Assembly: GCF_016892605.1 (NCBI RefSeq)
Contig: NZ_JAFEMV010000002.1
Coordinates: 434,001-498,000, forward strand
Length of the DNA stretch: 64,000 nt
From: Desemzia sp. RIT 804
GTDB lineage: Bacteria > Bacillota > Bacilli > Lactobacillales > Carnobacteriaceae
Direction of reading: 5' to 3'
Positions 51,392 to 60,568 of the stretch are shown here, one piece after another. Under the pieces are notes generated by a model. That model saw only the letters and a program-made list of their open reading frames with translations. It did no database searches and was not told the DNA's origin. Numbering within the stretch: the stretch's first letter is position 1; each line of letters opens with the position of its first letter. The position numbers were made by a program, and so were the translations under genes.

Positions 51392-52783
51392 TCAAGCTAA
51401 AATACTGACTCTTCCAGCAGTAGAGTTGTTTTCTTCATTTACCGGTTGAGGCTTGAGATCTTCTACAGACCCGAAGTACATAGCTGATTGATTATTGTCT
51501 TGCTGTTGCTTATTTTGCTGCGAGTGACTTTCCGCAAATGTAAAATTGGTCTCTTGAGGTAAATTCAATTGAATCGACATCTCTTGTAGCTGAATATTTT
51601 TCTGTGCTAAACTCGTTGTCAGTTGTTGTACACTGCTATCAAGTAAGGCTTTTGTTTCACTACTTTCTACTACAATAGTCGTCTGCAGTTTCTGATCTAC
51701 CATTTTCAATTCGATCTTGATGTGTCCTAGCGTTTCGGGTGTCAGACTAAGTCGAGCTATTGTCTGTTGGCCATCTTTTAACGTTGTCACTTGATCAAGA
51801 ATGACTTCACTAATAGCTTGAGACAGTACTTGTTGATTTGCTGACTGACTTTCGCTGATTAAAGCTACAGGAATCGGTATTTCTCTTTGCATTGCAGGTT
51901 GTTGAGGCATAGGTATTTCATTAGTTTTTGCTGCTGTGACTTTCAAACGGAAATCAGATTGTACATCCAAATCACTAATATCGATTTGCTTGCTTTCAAT
52001 GGCTTGAGGCTGCCTTACTTCATCAGGTTCTTCCATAACGAATTGGCTGTCGATTGGGTTTGATTGACTAGTATTTAAGCTCCCTTTTTTGGAGTCAACT
52101 GCTGATCCATCCTTCAAGCTTGCAGTTTCCTGAACATCATCTTTTGGTAAGTCTTGCACCACATGAGTTTGTTCTTTTAAATTTTCATTAGATACCGAGG
52201 GAATTAACTGTTTATCCTGATCGGAAACAGCTTCTTCTCCTGATTGATCCATTTTTTGAAGAGTAGGAGAAAAAAGACTTTTTGTCCCTGCTTCCAGCAG
52301 TTCTTGTTCTCCATCCGTCGGAGCCGGAAGATTTTGCTTATCCTCTTCTAGCAACACAGTTTCCGTTTGTCTCATCAATCCCTCTAGATTACTTGCCGTA
52401 TTCTGGAGTTGAAATGAATCAGTTTTTATTTGCTCTTCACCTTGAACTTGTTCCAGTTCATCATCCATAACAGGTATCTGGTTAAACTGAGTTGCCAACA
52501 GGTGTTCAGCTGCTAGGAATGGATGGCGAAATAAGAATGCTACATCAGGATTTATTTCGTCTTCAGTTGCATCTGTTTGCTCCAACTCTTGATTTGACTC
52601 ATCAACTTCCACCTGTCCTGAAGTTGAGTCATCTTTGATAGAGTCTTCAGTTTGTTTTACCTTTTCATTTATTGATTGAGTCAACTGTTCCGAAAACACA
52701 CCTTTTTCAACAGCTGTAGACTGTTGACCTTTAACTTGATCAAGTGTTTTATGTACTGACACCGCTGCTTGCATCGCTTGCAT
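51392..52783 (-). CDS. fliK: Flagellar hook-length control protein FliK
   Basis: The 463-residue protein is mostly low-complexity, Gln/Glu/Ser-rich (about residues 1-320), the ruler part. The C-terminal ~110 residues carry the conserved hook-length domain: IARLSLTPETLGHIKIELKM, then ETKALLDSSVQQLTTSLAQK and IQLQEMSIQLN. FliK measures the hook and switches FlhB specificity. ATG 52783 has GGAGG 8 nt upstream. The middle diverges fast, so only the C-terminal domain supports the call. Confidence 0.9.
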   Translation of the reverse strand: MQAMQAAVSVHKTLDQVKGQQSTAVEKGVFSEQLTQSINEKVKQTEDSIKDDSTSGQVEVDESNQELEQTDATEDEINPDVAFLFRHPFLAAEHLLATQFNQIPVMDDELEQVQGEEQIKTDSFQLQNTASNLEGLMRQTETVLLEEDKQNLPAPTDGEQELLEAGTKSLFSPTLQKMDQSGEEAVSDQDKQLIPSVSNENLKEQTHVVQDLPKDDVQETASLKDGSAVDSKKGSLNTSQSNPIDSQFVMEEPDEVRQPQAIESKQIDISDLDVQSDFRLKVTAAKTNEIPMPQQPAMQREIPIPVALISESQSANQQVLSQAISEVILDQVTTLKDGQQTIARLSLTPETLGHIKIELKMVDQKLQTTIVVESSETKALLDSSVQQLTTSLAQKNIQLQEMSIQLNLPQETNFTFAESHSQQNKQQQDNNQSAMYFGSVEDLKPQPVNEENNSTAGRVSILA

Positions 52784-52814
52784 ATGTTTCACCTCCTTTC
52801 ATCGTTGAGTGAGG

Positions 52815-53249
52815 TTAATAAAATGAACGTCCGTAACTTAATGTCGCTATTTCATCTAATTGTTGCTGCTCTTCTTTTTTTTCTAATTCTAAAGCTGACC
52901 ACAATTCTTTTTCTTTCAACTTTTCCATCACTTTTTTATCTTTATGTGCTTCTACTAATTGAGCTTGCGCGGTTTCCAATTCTTTTTGAGTCAGATCCAA
53001 TTGATTCTTTTGATGAATGATTTTCTCATCTAATAATGCTTTGTACAGTTGCTGATGGCGTAAATCATTGATTTTTGTTGTTGTTAACTGATCATTTTTT
53101 ATCTTAGTATTTTCACGAATCAAATCTTCCAATACCGCTTTTTGAGCCTCTATTTTCACTTGCACTTGACCTAGTTTACGCTTAGCTGATTCTTCAATAT
53201 CTGAACGCCAATCTAAGATTTTTTCCATTGTAAATTTCTGACTTGCCAC
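52815..53249 (-). CDS. fliJ: Flagellar export chaperone FliJ
   Basis: The 144-residue protein is a continuous coiled coil, beginning ASQKFTMEKILDWRSDIEES and rich in Lys, Glu and Gln, as in FliJ, which binds the FliI hexamer like a gamma subunit. The start is a GTG at 53249, with GAGGTG 6 nt upstream. It lies between fliI and fliK as expected. Confidence 0.85.
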   Translation of the reverse strand: MASQKFTMEKILDWRSDIEESAKRKLGQVQVKIEAQKAVLEDLIRENTKIKNDQLTTTKINDLRHQQLYKALLDEKIIHQKNQLDLTQKELETAQAQLVEAHKDKKVMEKLKEKELWSALELEKKEEQQQLDEIATLSYGRSFY

Positions 53250-53277
53250 TTGATTCACCTCAATTATTTACTTTGTC

Positions 53278-54594
53278 TTAAGCGCCTTGCATGATCTGAC
53301 TTAAAGCTGCTTTCGTTTCTTCAAATGTGGAAGGCTCATCTACATTTTGTTTCAGGAAATCTTTTATCGGCCGATTCAATTGAATCGCTCTATCCACTAA
53401 TGGATTGCTTCCTTGGCGATAAGCCCCAACATCGATCAAATCTTTTGATTCTGCATAGATGGCTAAATTTTCTTTTAACTTACCGGATAATTGATAGTGA
53501 CTGTCATCCGTGATTTCTTTCATTAACCGGCTAATACTGCTTTGAACATCTATAGCCGGATAATGATTTTCTGAAGCAATTTTTCGAGACAACACAATGT
53601 GTCCGTCTAGTATCCCACGTACCGTATCAGCGATCGGCTCATTCATGTCGTCCCCTTCTACCAAAACGGTATAAAAGGCAGTGATAGAGCCTTTATCGGA
53701 CATTCCACTTCGCTCTAATAATTTTGGCAATGTGGTAAATACCGATGGTGTATACCCTTTTGAAGTTGGCGGTTCCCCAGTAGCTAAGCCGATTTCACGT
53801 TGTGCCATGGCCACACGAGTAACAGAATCCATCATCAAGACCACTTTTTTTCCTTGATTCCGAAAATATTCCGCGATCGCTGTCGCTACTGATGCGCCTT
53901 TCAAACGGACTAAAGGGGGCATATCCGAAGTCGCACAAACAACGACTGATTTTTTGTATCCTTCAGGGCCTAAGTCTTTTTCAATAAACTCCAGCACCTC
54001 ACGACCACGTTCTCCAATCAGCCCAATAACAATAACATCTGCTTCACAATAACGCGCGATCATCCCCAGCAGCGTACTTTTCCCAACACCAGAGCCGGCA
54101 AATATACCGATCCGCTGACCTTCTCCTACTGTCAATAAGCCGTCAATAGCTTTTATTCCTGTAGGGATAACGTCTTTGATCTTCATGCGCGTAAAAGGAT
54201 TTGGAGCGCTTTGATTCACATTAAAGTCTTCGCCGTTGATTTCAATGTCTTGGTACATCGGACGACCCAATCCATCCATAGTTGTTCCCAATAAATTTTC
54301 ACTGATCTCAATTTTCAAGGTTGTTCCAGTCGGACGAACGAGGCAGCCTGGTCCGATCCCCTCTACTTCATCCAAGGGCATCAGCAAGACTGTTTCGTCC
54401 ACAAAACCAACGACTTCACTCAGTGCCATACGTCCACTAGACTTGATGAGAATCTCACAAACTTCGCCTACAAAGGCGTCCAGACCTTCTACTTTAATGA
54501 TCAATCCAGTGACTTGACTGACTTTCCCCATTTTCAAGGTATAAGTTTTCTTTTTTAACTCAACTGCATACTTTTCAAAAGGAATCTCTATCAT
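53278..54594 (-). CDS. fliI: Flagellum-specific ATPase FliI
   Basis: The 438-residue F1-beta-like ATPase has Walker A GIFAGSGVGKSTLLGMIARY, VIGLIGERGREVLEFI, Walker B VVLMMDSVTRVAMAQREIGLA, and GEPPTSKGYTPSVFTTLPKLLERSG. It energises substrate delivery to the export gate. The length is normal and all motifs are intact. It lies 7 bp after fliH. Confidence 0.96.
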   Translation of the reverse strand: MIEIPFEKYAVELKKKTYTLKMGKVSQVTGLIIKVEGLDAFVGEVCEILIKSSGRMALSEVVGFVDETVLLMPLDEVEGIGPGCLVRPTGTTLKIEISENLLGTTMDGLGRPMYQDIEINGEDFNVNQSAPNPFTRMKIKDVIPTGIKAIDGLLTVGEGQRIGIFAGSGVGKSTLLGMIARYCEADVIVIGLIGERGREVLEFIEKDLGPEGYKKSVVVCATSDMPPLVRLKGASVATAIAEYFRNQGKKVVLMMDSVTRVAMAQREIGLATGEPPTSKGYTPSVFTTLPKLLERSGMSDKGSITAFYTVLVEGDDMNEPIADTVRGILDGHIVLSRKIASENHYPAIDVQSSISRLMKEITDDSHYQLSGKLKENLAIYAESKDLIDVGAYRQGSNPLVDRAIQLNRPIKDFLKQNVDEPSTFEETKAALSQIMQGA

Positions 54595-54601
54595 TTCACT
54601 G

Positions 54602-55351
54602 TCACCTCATCGCTTTCATATCCGCTACCATTTTTTCGAGTTGTTTCCCAATTTGCAAATCGGTAATGTTATGGGCTGTTTCGATCACGCATCCGTTTTT
54701 TTCTAAAGTATGATCTGCTAGGACCACAAATCGAACTTCCAAATTTTTTTGTTCCAATTCCGTTAATTTCTCTTGCACCAATTCAGCTTGCTCTGGACGT
54801 ACAGTTACTGTAATCAATTTTTCAGTTTTGTTCATGCGGATCAATAGCGGTTTGACTAATTCCAATACTTGTTCAGAAGAAGCATCGATCGTTTGATGAA
54901 CAATTATTTCCGCCATGGTAGCGGCTAATTGAATCAACTGGTCTTGCTTTTCAACATAATACTGATCCAAATACGCTTCTGCTTGCTGAACCATTTGCCG
55001 GGCACTTTGTTTTAACGTTTCTGCTTCTTTTTGCCCTTCTTCAGTAGCTTTTGCGTATCCAGCAGCATACCCTTCTTGGTACCCTTGGTTTTTACCTTCC
55101 TCAAAACCGGTTTGTTGCGCAAGGTCCTTGATATTTTCAGCTTCTATTTGAGCAGTTTGTAAAAGCTGCTCTTTTTCTTGAACCGCATCTTCTAATAGCT
55201 GATTTACTTTCGTTTTTGCTTCATCAATAGGTCCAGTTTTTGCAGAACTGACAGTTTCTTTTTTAGATACGGTAAAGTCCGTTGTAATTTCTGCCACGTT
55301 TGCTTCTTGAGAAGCGTATTCTGCCTTTATCACATTATGAAATAATGACAT
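54602..55351 (-). CDS. fliH: Flagellar assembly protein FliH
   Basis: The 249-residue protein has a Glu/Gln/Ala-rich coiled-coil N-terminal half with GxxxG-like repeats (GFEEGKNQGYQEGYAAGYAK) and a C-terminal V-ATPase E-like domain (LAATMAEIIVHQTIDASSEQVLELVKPLL). FliH regulates the FliI ATPase. ATG 55351 overlaps the fliG stop by 17 bp; AGAGGAG lies upstream. Confidence 0.92.
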   Translation of the reverse strand: MSLFHNVIKAEYASQEANVAEITTDFTVSKKETVSSAKTGPIDEAKTKVNQLLEDAVQEKEQLLQTAQIEAENIKDLAQQTGFEEGKNQGYQEGYAAGYAKATEEGQKEAETLKQSARQMVQQAEAYLDQYYVEKQDQLIQLAATMAEIIVHQTIDASSEQVLELVKPLLIRMNKTEKLITVTVRPEQAELVQEKLTELEQKNLEVRFVVLADHTLEKNGCVIETAHNITDLQIGKQLEKMVADMKAMR

Positions 55352-56345
55352 CACTTTCTCCTCTTCTCAAATAAATTTCTCCTTGTTCATCCAACTTGCG
55401 GATAACAGCCACAACACTTTGTTGTGCTTCTTCTACTTGGGATAAGCGTGTAGGTCCTAAGAATTGCATATCTTCTTTCATTGTTTCTACTTGACGATTA
55501 GATAAGTTGCTGTAAACAAAGTCTTTGATTTCATCAGCCACACCTTTAAGTGCCAGCAACAAGTCGTCTTTGTTGACTTGACGAAGAACTTTCTGTACAT
55601 CGGAACGTTCCAATGTAATGATGTCTTCGAAAGTAAATAGATTTGCTTTGATTTCATCAGCCAATTCTGGTTGTTTTTCTTCCAATACTTGAATAATATT
55701 TTTCTCAGTACTTCTGCCAACTGAATTCAAGATTTCAACCAGCGTTTGCACGCCTCCAACTGCTTCTGTATTATTTTCTACGTAATTAGAGAATTTATTC
55801 TCGATCACTTTTTCGATTTTTTCTATTATGATAGGCGATGTATGACTAATCGTCCCAATTCGCTCAGCAATTTGAGATTGTTGTTCAATCGGGAACTCTG
55901 CTAGCACATCTGCTGCTTTTTCTGGTTGCATATAACATAAAATCAATGCCACTGTTTGCGGTTGCTCTCCTAACAGAAGATTGGTCAATTGACGCAAATC
56001 AGCTTTTCGCGCGATATCAAAAGGACGTTCACGCAATTGAATTTGATTCAACATATCAATCACTTCTTTTGCACGTTGAGGTCCTAAAGCTTTATTCAAT
56101 AAGTTTTTTGCGTAGTCGATCCCGCCATCAATAATGTATTCACGCGCTTGCTGCATTTCTATGAATTCATTGACGATCGTATCTCGTTCTTCCGGCTTAA
56201 CATAATCGATATTAGCAATTTCATAACTGATTTTTTGAATAATATTATCCGGCAGCATCTTCATAATTTGAGAAGAGGCTTCAGAACCTAATGTGATCAT
56301 TAAAATAGCTGCTTTTTTCAAGCCGTCTGTTTGTTTTTTTTCCAT
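55335..56345 (-). CDS. fliG: Flagellar motor switch protein FliG
   Basis: The 336-residue rotor protein has the three FliG domains: LKKAAILMITLGSEASSQIMKML at the N-terminus, the middle EHPQ-like motif region (ADVLAEFPIEQQSQIAERIG), and the C-terminal torque domain with charged residues in LLLALKGVADEIKDFVYSNLSNR. It contacts MotA and needs FliM and FliN, neither of which is in this window. The start is 3 bp after the fliF stop. Confidence 0.95.
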   Translation of the reverse strand: MEKKQTDGLKKAAILMITLGSEASSQIMKMLPDNIIQKISYEIANIDYVKPEERDTIVNEFIEMQQAREYIIDGGIDYAKNLLNKALGPQRAKEVIDMLNQIQLRERPFDIARKADLRQLTNLLLGEQPQTVALILCYMQPEKAADVLAEFPIEQQSQIAERIGTISHTSPIIIEKIEKVIENKFSNYVENNTEAVGGVQTLVEILNSVGRSTEKNIIQVLEEKQPELADEIKANLFTFEDIITLERSDVQKVLRQVNKDDLLLALKGVADEIKDFVYSNLSNRQVETMKEDMQFLGPTRLSQVEEAQQSVVAVIRKLDEQGEIYLRRGESDVIIS

Positions 56346-56348
56346 CCG

Positions 56349-57956
56349 CTACTCTTCCTTCATCCAAATTTTGATTAAATCTGCAGCCATCTCAGGATTT
56401 TCCTTGGCCATTGTTTTCACTTTATCTTCTTTTTCACTCATAGTTCTATTCAATTGCAGTTTCAAATCTGCTTCTTCTTTTTCCGCTGTCTTTTTAGCAA
56501 TCAATGCTTCGTTTTCTTGCATGATAGTCGACTGAACATCATTTTCTTCTTCATCATAAAAGTCATCGAATTCATCTTCTGTTTCTCTTCTCTTTTTAAA
56601 GATCTTTAATAAGAGAACCAGTAAAATAATCAGCCCGATTCCACCAGCTGCATATGGCCAATTGTTTTTCAAAGCTTGAATGATTTCTTTTTGAACATTC
56701 TCACCAATTGGGAGTTGCTCACTTGTATCTGTATTCACAAAAGGTATCCCTTGTATCACGATATTACCCGGATCCGCTCCTATCGTCATTTGGGCGATTT
56801 CTCCAATTTGTGCTGATTGGTCTAAATTTAAGTTTCCGTTATACACAATGGAAGCAGATAAAGACGTCACGGTTCCTGGAGCCTTGACTGTGTGTGTAGT
56901 TTTTGTATCAATTTCATTATTGACTGTTCGATTGTAGCTGGAGCCATCACCAGCTTCACCTTCCATGATCACATTGCTGACATTGTCATTTCCGCCTGTT
57001 TCATCACCAATGGTCATGCTAGAGCCGCTTGCTTGAACGCTTTCACTGCGTACAACAGGACCTTCAGTTTCTAGGCTGTCTTCAGAAATGTAGTTTGGAT
57101 CGTAATCAATAGCTTCTTCTTCTACTGCATCGAAATTCAAAATAGCATTGACTGAAATGGTTAAATTCTCCATACCATAGATCGGCCCTAGAGTTTCTTT
57201 TAATTTGCTTACTAGCTCTTGCTCATAACCCGCTTCAATCTCACGGTATTGACTGGTTAAATCAATTGAATTCAACCCTTCGTTTCCTAATACACTACTC
57301 AATAAATTACCGTTGGTATCCACGATTTTAATATTTTCTTGCGGCAGGTTATCTACCGCTCCTGAGATCAAAGAAGCGATTCCCTGTACTTCTGAAGCAG
57401 ACAAACTACCTGATCTTGGAGTGATCACGACTGAAGCAGAAGCTTCTGCTCTGTTTTCCTGATCAACAAATACACTATCTTCCGGCATAGATAAGATTAC
57501 TTGAGCCTTATCTACTGAACCTAAAGTTGTAATAGCACGTTGTAATTCTCCAGATACCGCTCTTTGATACATAATACTGCGGTCCTCATCAGTAGCCATC
57601 ATACTGGTAGTATCAAATATTTCAAACCCAACTGAATTTGCTGGCACCATATTGTTCATGGCTAATTCGATTCTGTATTTGTCTACTAAGGATGAATCGA
57701 TCAAAATAGACGTTCCGTTATCTTCTAATTTGTAAGCTACACCTTGTGCTTCCAAATCTTCTACGATCACTCCTGCATCTGCTGCTTCCATATCCGCAAA
57801 CAAGACGCTGTAATCAACTTTTTTCGTATAATATGTAAGGCTTCCTACTACCAGGATGATGGCTAAAAGAATAACTCCAAATTGAATTCTTTTGTTTTTA
57901 TCCAGAGCTTGCCAGCCACCTTGGACTTTCCCCCATGCTTGCTTTATGTTATCCAT
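56349..57956 (-). CDS. fliF: Flagellar MS-ring protein FliF
   Basis: The 535-residue protein has membrane helices near residues 27-44 and 440-460, enclosing the YscJ/FliF ring-building domains (VDYSVLFADMEAADAGVIVEDLEAQGVAYK; NVILSMPEDSVFVDQ-like segment). The acidic C-terminal tail binds FliG. It is the platform on which the rotor and export gate assemble. GAGGAG precedes the ATG. Confidence 0.96.
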   Translation of the reverse strand: MDNIKQAWGKVQGGWQALDKNKRIQFGVILLAIILVVGSLTYYTKKVDYSVLFADMEAADAGVIVEDLEAQGVAYKLEDNGTSILIDSSLVDKYRIELAMNNMVPANSVGFEIFDTTSMMATDEDRSIMYQRAVSGELQRAITTLGSVDKAQVILSMPEDSVFVDQENRAEASASVVITPRSGSLSASEVQGIASLISGAVDNLPQENIKIVDTNGNLLSSVLGNEGLNSIDLTSQYREIEAGYEQELVSKLKETLGPIYGMENLTISVNAILNFDAVEEEAIDYDPNYISEDSLETEGPVVRSESVQASGSSMTIGDETGGNDNVSNVIMEGEAGDGSSYNRTVNNEIDTKTTHTVKAPGTVTSLSASIVYNGNLNLDQSAQIGEIAQMTIGADPGNIVIQGIPFVNTDTSEQLPIGENVQKEIIQALKNNWPYAAGGIGLIILLVLLLKIFKKRRETEDEFDDFYDEEENDVQSTIMQENEALIAKKTAEKEEADLKLQLNRTMSEKEDKVKTMAKENPEMAADLIKIWMKEE

Positions 57957-57981
57957 TTAGACGTATTCTCCTCAACATTTA

Positions 57982-58302
57982 TTAGAACTGCATATTTTTA
58001 ACGTCGTTGTACGCTTCAATTGCTTTATTACGTACTTGAATGGCTAATTCTAAAGAAAGCTGAGCTTCAGTCGTTTGAATCATAACATTATGTAAATTAT
58101 CCACATCACCTGTGATCAATCCTGTAATAGCTTCATTTGACGCTACTTGCTGGCCATTTAAACTTTCCATCGTCTGACTCAATACATTTTCAAAAGCTTG
58201 TGCTTCACCTGCTCCATTAGCAGCAACTGCATTTGAACCCGCTAAACTGTCTGTGCTTGTGATACTGTTCAGTAAACTACTGTACATTGCTTCTACGTTC
58301 AT
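57982..58302 (-). CDS. fliE: Flagellar hook-basal-body protein FliE
   Basis: The 106-residue protein has the C-terminal conserved region DVDNLHNVMIQTTEAQLSLELAIQVRNKAIEAYNDVKNMQ typical of FliE, which links the MS ring to the rod. AAGGAG precedes the ATG. It lies between flgC and fliF as in Bacillus. Confidence 0.93.
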   Translation of the reverse strand: MNVEAMYSSLLNSITSTDSLAGSNAVAANGAGEAQAFENVLSQTMESLNGQQVASNEAITGLITGDVDNLHNVMIQTTEAQLSLELAIQVRNKAIEAYNDVKNMQF

Positions 58303-58380
58303 TTCATTTCTCCTTATAACGATCTTTTGCGTTTTCTTATTTGTACTATACGCAACATTAGCGCTTATTTTTTTCCTTTA

Positions 58381-58812
58381 TTAACGAGCGGATATTTCCA
58401 ACGCTTTACTCAACATACCTTTACTTGCATTAGTAGCTGTTACATTGGCTTCATAAGTCCGAATCGTATTCATCATATCCACCATTTCATCTGCCATATT
58501 GACATTCGACATGGAAACATAGCCAAATTCATCCGCATCGGGGTGTGTAGGATTGTATTCCAATACGATCTCATCACTTTCTTCAATACCTGTTGCACGT
58601 ACCCCAAAGCTTTTTTGATTGATGCTGCCAGCTAGATCAGATGTCTTCTGCATCAAACTTTCTTCAAATACGATGGTTTTCTTTTGGTACGGTCCGCCTT
58701 CTTCAGTACGAGTCGTGTTGACATTGGCGATATTACTAGAAATCGTATCTAGTTTTAACCGTTCTAAACTTAATCCACTACTGTTGATACGCATGGAATC
58801 AAAAATAGACAT
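58381..58812 (-). CDS. flgC: Flagellar proximal-rod protein FlgC
   Basis: The 143-residue rod protein has N-terminal FDSMRINSSGLSLERLKLDTISSNIANVNTT and C-terminal GYVSMSNVNMADEMVDMMNTIRTYEANVTA. Length and motifs are standard. AGGAGG precedes the ATG. It follows flgB after 27 bp. Confidence 0.95.
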   Translation of the reverse strand: MSIFDSMRINSSGLSLERLKLDTISSNIANVNTTRTEEGGPYQKKTIVFEESLMQKTSDLAGSINQKSFGVRATGIEESDEIVLEYNPTHPDADEFGYVSMSNVNMADEMVDMMNTIRTYEANVTATNASKGMLSKALEISAR

Positions 58813-58839
58813 ATTTCATTCCTCCTATCAATTATTGAG

Positions 58840-59217
58840 TTATTTCGTGATCACGCTGTTCAACATAGAATATTTAGTGTTCAGTTGAGTAACCAACGCG
58901 TTATAGTAAAGACTATTTTCAGATTGGTCCATCATCTCAACTTCAATATCCACATTATTCCCATTATCTTTTACAGTTGTATTCGTTTTTTTCCCTACAA
59001 TGGGTTGCACATCTGTTAAATCAGCAATACCAAAATGCTGATCATGGGTTTTCGTTAAAGAAAATCCATTAGATGCTTGATCCAACAGACTTTCAAATTC
59101 AACTTTATTAACTTTATATCCGTCCGTATTGACGTTAGCGATGTTACTGGAAATCATTTCTTGTCTAAGCTCAGAAGCGTTTAACGCATTTTTTATCAAT
59201 CCAAAAGTTTGATCCAT
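58840..59217 (-). CDS. flgB: Flagellar proximal-rod protein FlgB
   Basis: The 125-residue rod protein has the conserved LIKNALNASELRQEMISSNIANVNTDGYK start and the matching C-terminal ENSLYYNALVTQLNTKYSML. It is the first gene of the long basal-body operon. ATG 59217 has GGAGG 7 nt upstream; a GTG one codon earlier is less well spaced. A sigma-A promoter lies ~330 bp upstream. Confidence 0.94.
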   Translation of the reverse strand: MDQTFGLIKNALNASELRQEMISSNIANVNTDGYKVNKVEFESLLDQASNGFSLTKTHDQHFGIADLTDVQPIVGKKTNTTVKDNGNNVDIEVEMMDQSENSLYYNALVTQLNTKYSMLNSVITK

Positions 59218-59548
59218 CACTTTACCTCCATAGAGTCATTTCCTAATTTAGAACTTATACAGTTTTTATAAATTCTCCTAAATCAATTTAAAAAACAAAA
59301 AGGCACTCACATAGCCATTCTCGCTAAAATTACCCTGAGAACCTGTTTTACCCAACCTTTTTTGATGTATAAATATTCTTTTGGCATTCAAATCATTTAA
59401 TGAGATATAATAGCATTTAGCCTCGAACTATCAGCTATAAATGTACTATTCATTTTTTGTTCAAAAAGAATATTTATCAATTATATTAAATAACATGCAT
59501 TTTATGTATAATTTCCCTTTTATGACAAATATTACTTCAACAAGATAA

Positions 59549-59577
59549 AGTATAAGTCAAAGTTTTTTGTTTGACAA
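59549..59577 (-). promoter_or_regulatory. Sigma-A promoter upstream of the flgB operon
   Basis: On the minus strand TTGTCA (59577-59572) and TATACT (59554-59549) are 17 bp apart. The RNA would carry a leader of about 320 nt before flgB, AT-rich, with TTCTC/GAGAA pairing and a GCC-T5-G-T6 run near 59290-59345. Other TATAAT-like boxes lie in the leader, so the real start needs mapping. Confidence 0.65.
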
Positions 59578-59695
59578 CGATAATTTTGTAATTAGTTTGT
59601 AAACCAAAGTAATCCTTTGACTTTTTTTGTAACATTTAAAAAACGAATTGCTTACTATTTTATGAAAAGGCATTTTTTTCCTTGATACGACAAAG

Positions 59696-59723
59696 AAACC
59701 ATCCCGTTATTTCGGAATGGTTT
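59696..59723 (-). terminator. Terminator after fliS
   Basis: AAACCAT-C-CCG (59696-59706) pairs with CGG-A-ATGGTTT (59713-59723), about 55 bp after the fliS stop. U-rich sequence follows on the minus strand. Confidence 0.7.
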
Positions 59724-59776
59724 CTTCTCTATATTTGCTGTACAAAAATTGTCTAATTTACGACTTTTTTATCCGC

Positions 59777-60142
59777 TTAGATTTCTGCCCAAGCATCGCG
59801 AAGTTCTTCCATCATTTCACGACTTTTTTGAATGATGGCAGTATCTTTTGTACGGTTAGCTTCGATTAATTGGATCATTAGATATTCGTAGATGTCGTTT
59901 AAATCCTGTCCGACTTGTCCGCCTTGTTCAAGATTCAAAGTACTAGCCAATTCAGCAATAATGTCTTGAGCTTTAATCAAACCTGTATTTGCTTGATCCA
60001 ATTTCTTCTCAGCAATACTGATCTCAGCCAGCTTCAGATTTTTGATGCAACCATCATAGAGTAATACTACTAATTTTTTAGGGCTAGCATTTAAAATTTG
60101 ATTTTGTTTATAGATATTTTGAGCATTGCGTTGCTGCATCAT
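59777..60142 (-). CDS. fliS: Flagellin export chaperone FliS
   Basis: The 121-residue protein has the helical FliS signature: NIYKQNQILNASPKKLVVLLYDGCIKNLKLAEISI and ELASTLNLEQGGQVGQDLNDIYEYLMIQL. FliS binds flagellin and keeps it monomeric for export. AAGGAG precedes the ATG. It ends the filament-gene unit. Confidence 0.95.
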   Translation of the reverse strand: MMQQRNAQNIYKQNQILNASPKKLVVLLYDGCIKNLKLAEISIAEKKLDQANTGLIKAQDIIAELASTLNLEQGGQVGQDLNDIYEYLMIQLIEANRTKDTAIIQKSREMMEELRDAWAEI

Positions 60143-60175
60143 GATTTTCTTCTCCTTGTATCTTTTTCCTATGAG

Positions 60176-60532
60176 TTACATCCCTTTATCCACAAAAATA
60201 GATTGTTGAAATGAAGAATAATAATTATCCACAACCTTATTTTTTTGGTTCACTTGTTTCATTTTTTCTAAAATTGCTGTTCTATCTTGCTTAATAATAG
60301 TTAATAATATTTGTTGTCCTTCAATTATAGCTGCTATTTGCTTTTGTTCTTCTTTACTGTATAGCTCGCTACCCACTTGTTTCAACATTAAGTTTTCTGT
60401 TTTTAATTCAGTTAGTAAGAACTCATTTTTTTTTATAATTCCACTAGCTGCTTCACTCGTTCTATCCCACGTTTTTAAGTTTTGGAGTAGTTGTTCCAAT
60501 ATTTCTGAGCGTTTTTTTTGTTTAGTTGGCAT
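60176..60532 (-). CDS. FliT-like small flagellar chaperone (tentative)
   Basis: The 118-residue protein is all helical, rich in Lys, Gln and Glu, with no membrane segment. It lies between fliD and fliS, where FliT (the FliD chaperone) is normally found, and has FliT-like size and composition. Sequence signatures of FliT are weak, so the call rests mainly on context. GAGGAG precedes the ATG. Confidence 0.6.
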   Translation of the reverse strand: MPTKQKKRSEILEQLLQNLKTWDRTSEAASGIIKKNEFLLTELKTENLMLKQVGSELYSKEEQKQIAAIIEGQQILLTIIKQDRTAILEKMKQVNQKNKVVDNYYSSFQQSIFVDKGM

Positions 60533-60568
60533 GTACTGTCTCCTCTTAATCTTAAGCGTAAAAACTTG

